A DNA stretch of 5,993 nt, from assembly GCA_018820005.1 (NCBI GenBank), contig JAHJOS010000682.1:1-5993 (forward strand), read 5' to 3'. The notes under the pieces were generated by a model. It was given only the letters and a program-made list of their open reading frames with translations, was not told where the DNA came from and made no database searches. Position numbers and translations under genes: made by a program. Numbering within the stretch: position 1 is the stretch's first letter; every line of letters starts with the position of its first letter. The DNA is from Alphaproteobacteria bacterium (GTDB lineage: Bacteria > Pseudomonadota > Alphaproteobacteria > Rhizobiales > Devosiaceae). Shown piece by piece: positions 5,095-5,993 of the stretch.

Positions 5095-5952
5095 GTCGAG
5101 ATGGCAGGTAATCACAGCATGGCCGACCCGATCCTGATCGAGCGCGATGGGCACCGCACCTGGCTCAAATGGCACCGTGGGCGGCGCAAGGCGTCCGACC
5201 CAGTCTTCACCGGCGCCCGGATTGTCGAAGCCATGCGGCTGGGCGCCAGCGTCGAAGTCGACCTGGTCGTGACGGCCGACGGCGGCATGGCAGTGCTGCA
5301 TGACATGACCCTGGACCGGGAAACCACCGGCACCGGCCCGGTCGCCGCAACCAGCGATTCCGCCATCCGCACCCTGCGTCTGCGGGGCAATGACGGGTCC
5401 CCGATTGCCGATGCCGTCATGCTGCTCGACGATCTTTGTGCCCTGATGGCGCAGGGCAGCGTTCACCCCGATGCCTTGCTGCAGCTGGACTACAAGGAAG
5501 ACGAAACGGTCCTAAGTCCTTCTGTCATCGACAAGTTTGCACGCGCCACCCAATCCGTGGCGCGCAATATGATCGTCTCGTCGGGCTCGGCGGCTGCGAT
5601 TAAAATGCTCACCGCCGCCGTCCCCGGCATGCGGCGCGGCTTTGATCCGAGTGACGAAATCCAGTTCAAGGCGGCGCTCGCCGGCGGCACGCTGCAGGGC
5701 TTTGTCGACGAGGCCGTCGCCGCCCTGCCAGGCTCGGACATGATCTATCTCTATTGGGAAATCGTCACCATCGCGGCTGACGCGGGGTTCGACATGGTCG
5801 CCGCCTTCCATGCCCATGGCAAACGCATCGACGCCTGGACAGTCCGCGAAGCCAGCCAGCAGACCAAGCCAATCGTCGAGCGCCTGCTGGCGCTCAAGGT
5901 CGACCAGATCACCACCGATGACCCCGAAGGCCTCATCGCCCTGCTGGCTTAA
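5083..5952 (+). CDS. Glycerophosphodiester phosphodiesterase family protein (divergent)
   Basis: This 289-residue protein has the GDPD TIM-barrel motif order: WHRG (His31, Arg32), EVD (Glu58, Asp60), LHDMTLDRETTGTG with catalytic-type His73, LQLDYK (136-138) at the usual E-x-K position, IDAWTV (249-254) and DQITTDDP (274-281). GDPDs hydrolyse deacylated phospholipids such as glycerophosphocholine to glycerol-3-phosphate and an alcohol, using a divalent metal. The common PENT segment after HRG is absent (ASDPVFTGA here), and the third acidic ligand is Asp rather than Glu. No signal peptide is seen, so it should act in the cytoplasm like UgpQ. The start is uncertain: ATG 5083 (AGG 8 bases upstream), ATG 5101, or ATG 5119 (AGGT at 5106-5109), which begins MADPILIERDG and would put the HRG near residue 13. 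It lies 57 bases after the ATPase. Confidence 0.85.
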   Translation: MQTAVEMAGNHSMADPILIERDGHRTWLKWHRGRRKASDPVFTGARIVEAMRLGASVEVDLVVTADGGMAVLHDMTLDRETTGTGPVAATSDSAIRTLRLRGNDGSPIADAVMLLDDLCALMAQGSVHPDALLQLDYKEDETVLSPSVIDKFARATQSVARNMIVSSGSAAAIKMLTAAVPGMRRGFDPSDEIQFKAALAGGTLQGFVDEAVAALPGSDMIYLYWEIVTIAADAGFDMVAAFHAHGKRIDAWTVREASQQTKPIVERLLALKVDQITTDDPEGLIALLA

Positions 5953-5965
5953 GATACCGTAAAGT

Positions 5966-5993
5966 CTAGGTTTTCTCGGCGGGCCTAGTGCCC
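5966..5993. terminator. Possible hairpin after the GDPD gene, cut by the window edge
   Basis: After the TAA at 5950-5952, CTAGG (5966-5970) can pair with CCTAG (5984-5988). Alternatively, GGGC (5981-5984) can pair with GCCC (5990-5993) around a five-base loop. Either could be part of a terminator, but the sequence ends before any T-tract would appear, so this is only a hint. Confidence 0.2.

Noticed and set aside
3358..5466. Very long open frame on the minus strand (about 700 codons) across permease 2, the ATPase and the GDPD start
   Set aside because: It lies antisense to three genes with clear family motifs, spans their junctions, and its translation shows no recognisable domain. Such antisense frames are common in GC-rich genomes because of codon bias.

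Overview
The window is GC-rich, and all six genes read on the plus strand. Codon use, the short gaps between transporter genes, the twin-arginine-type signal on the binding protein and the gene content all suggest an alphaproteobacterium, probably of the Hyphomicrobiales (Devosia- or Rhizobium-like). The lineage is inferred from general character, not from a marker gene.

Layout. Positions 1-615 hold the C-terminal two thirds of a MurQ-like SIS-domain etherase (N-acetylmuramic acid 6-phosphate etherase); its start lies outside the window. Positions 616-1093 are a 478-base stretch with no convincing gene but many dyad elements: a GC-rich hairpin, a pair of CAC(A/G)-CTGT dyads one helical turn apart, and, just before the next gene, two tight perfect inverted repeats plus an overlapping GGAA-N6-TTCC motif. 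Positions 1094-5025 encode a complete ABC importer of the iron/spermidine/thiamine type: periplasmic binding protein, two permeases and an ATPase with a TOBE-type C-terminus. These four genes overlap, abut or lie 9 bases apart. After a 57-base gap comes a cytoplasmic glycerophosphodiester phosphodiesterase (GDPD) at 5083-5952. The gap and the GDPD start are covered by an 11-base tandem repeat and a hairpin.

How the genes may work together. The four transporter genes are almost certainly one transcript, and the GDPD gene probably belongs to it. The simplest reading is that the importer brings in a phosphate-containing or glycerophosphodiester-like compound and the cytoplasmic GDPD cleaves it. 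That would resemble the UgpBAEC/UgpQ logic of E. coli but with a transporter of a different subfamily. The upstream MurQ-like gene handles phosphosugars and may share a phosphosugar-sensing regulator with the transporter, but this is not demonstrated. The substrate cannot be read from the sequence.

The most notable observations are the 11-base, helically phased repeat at the ATPase-GDPD junction and the compact double-dyad control region in front of the binding-protein gene. I see no mobile elements, CRISPR arrays, tRNA or rRNA.
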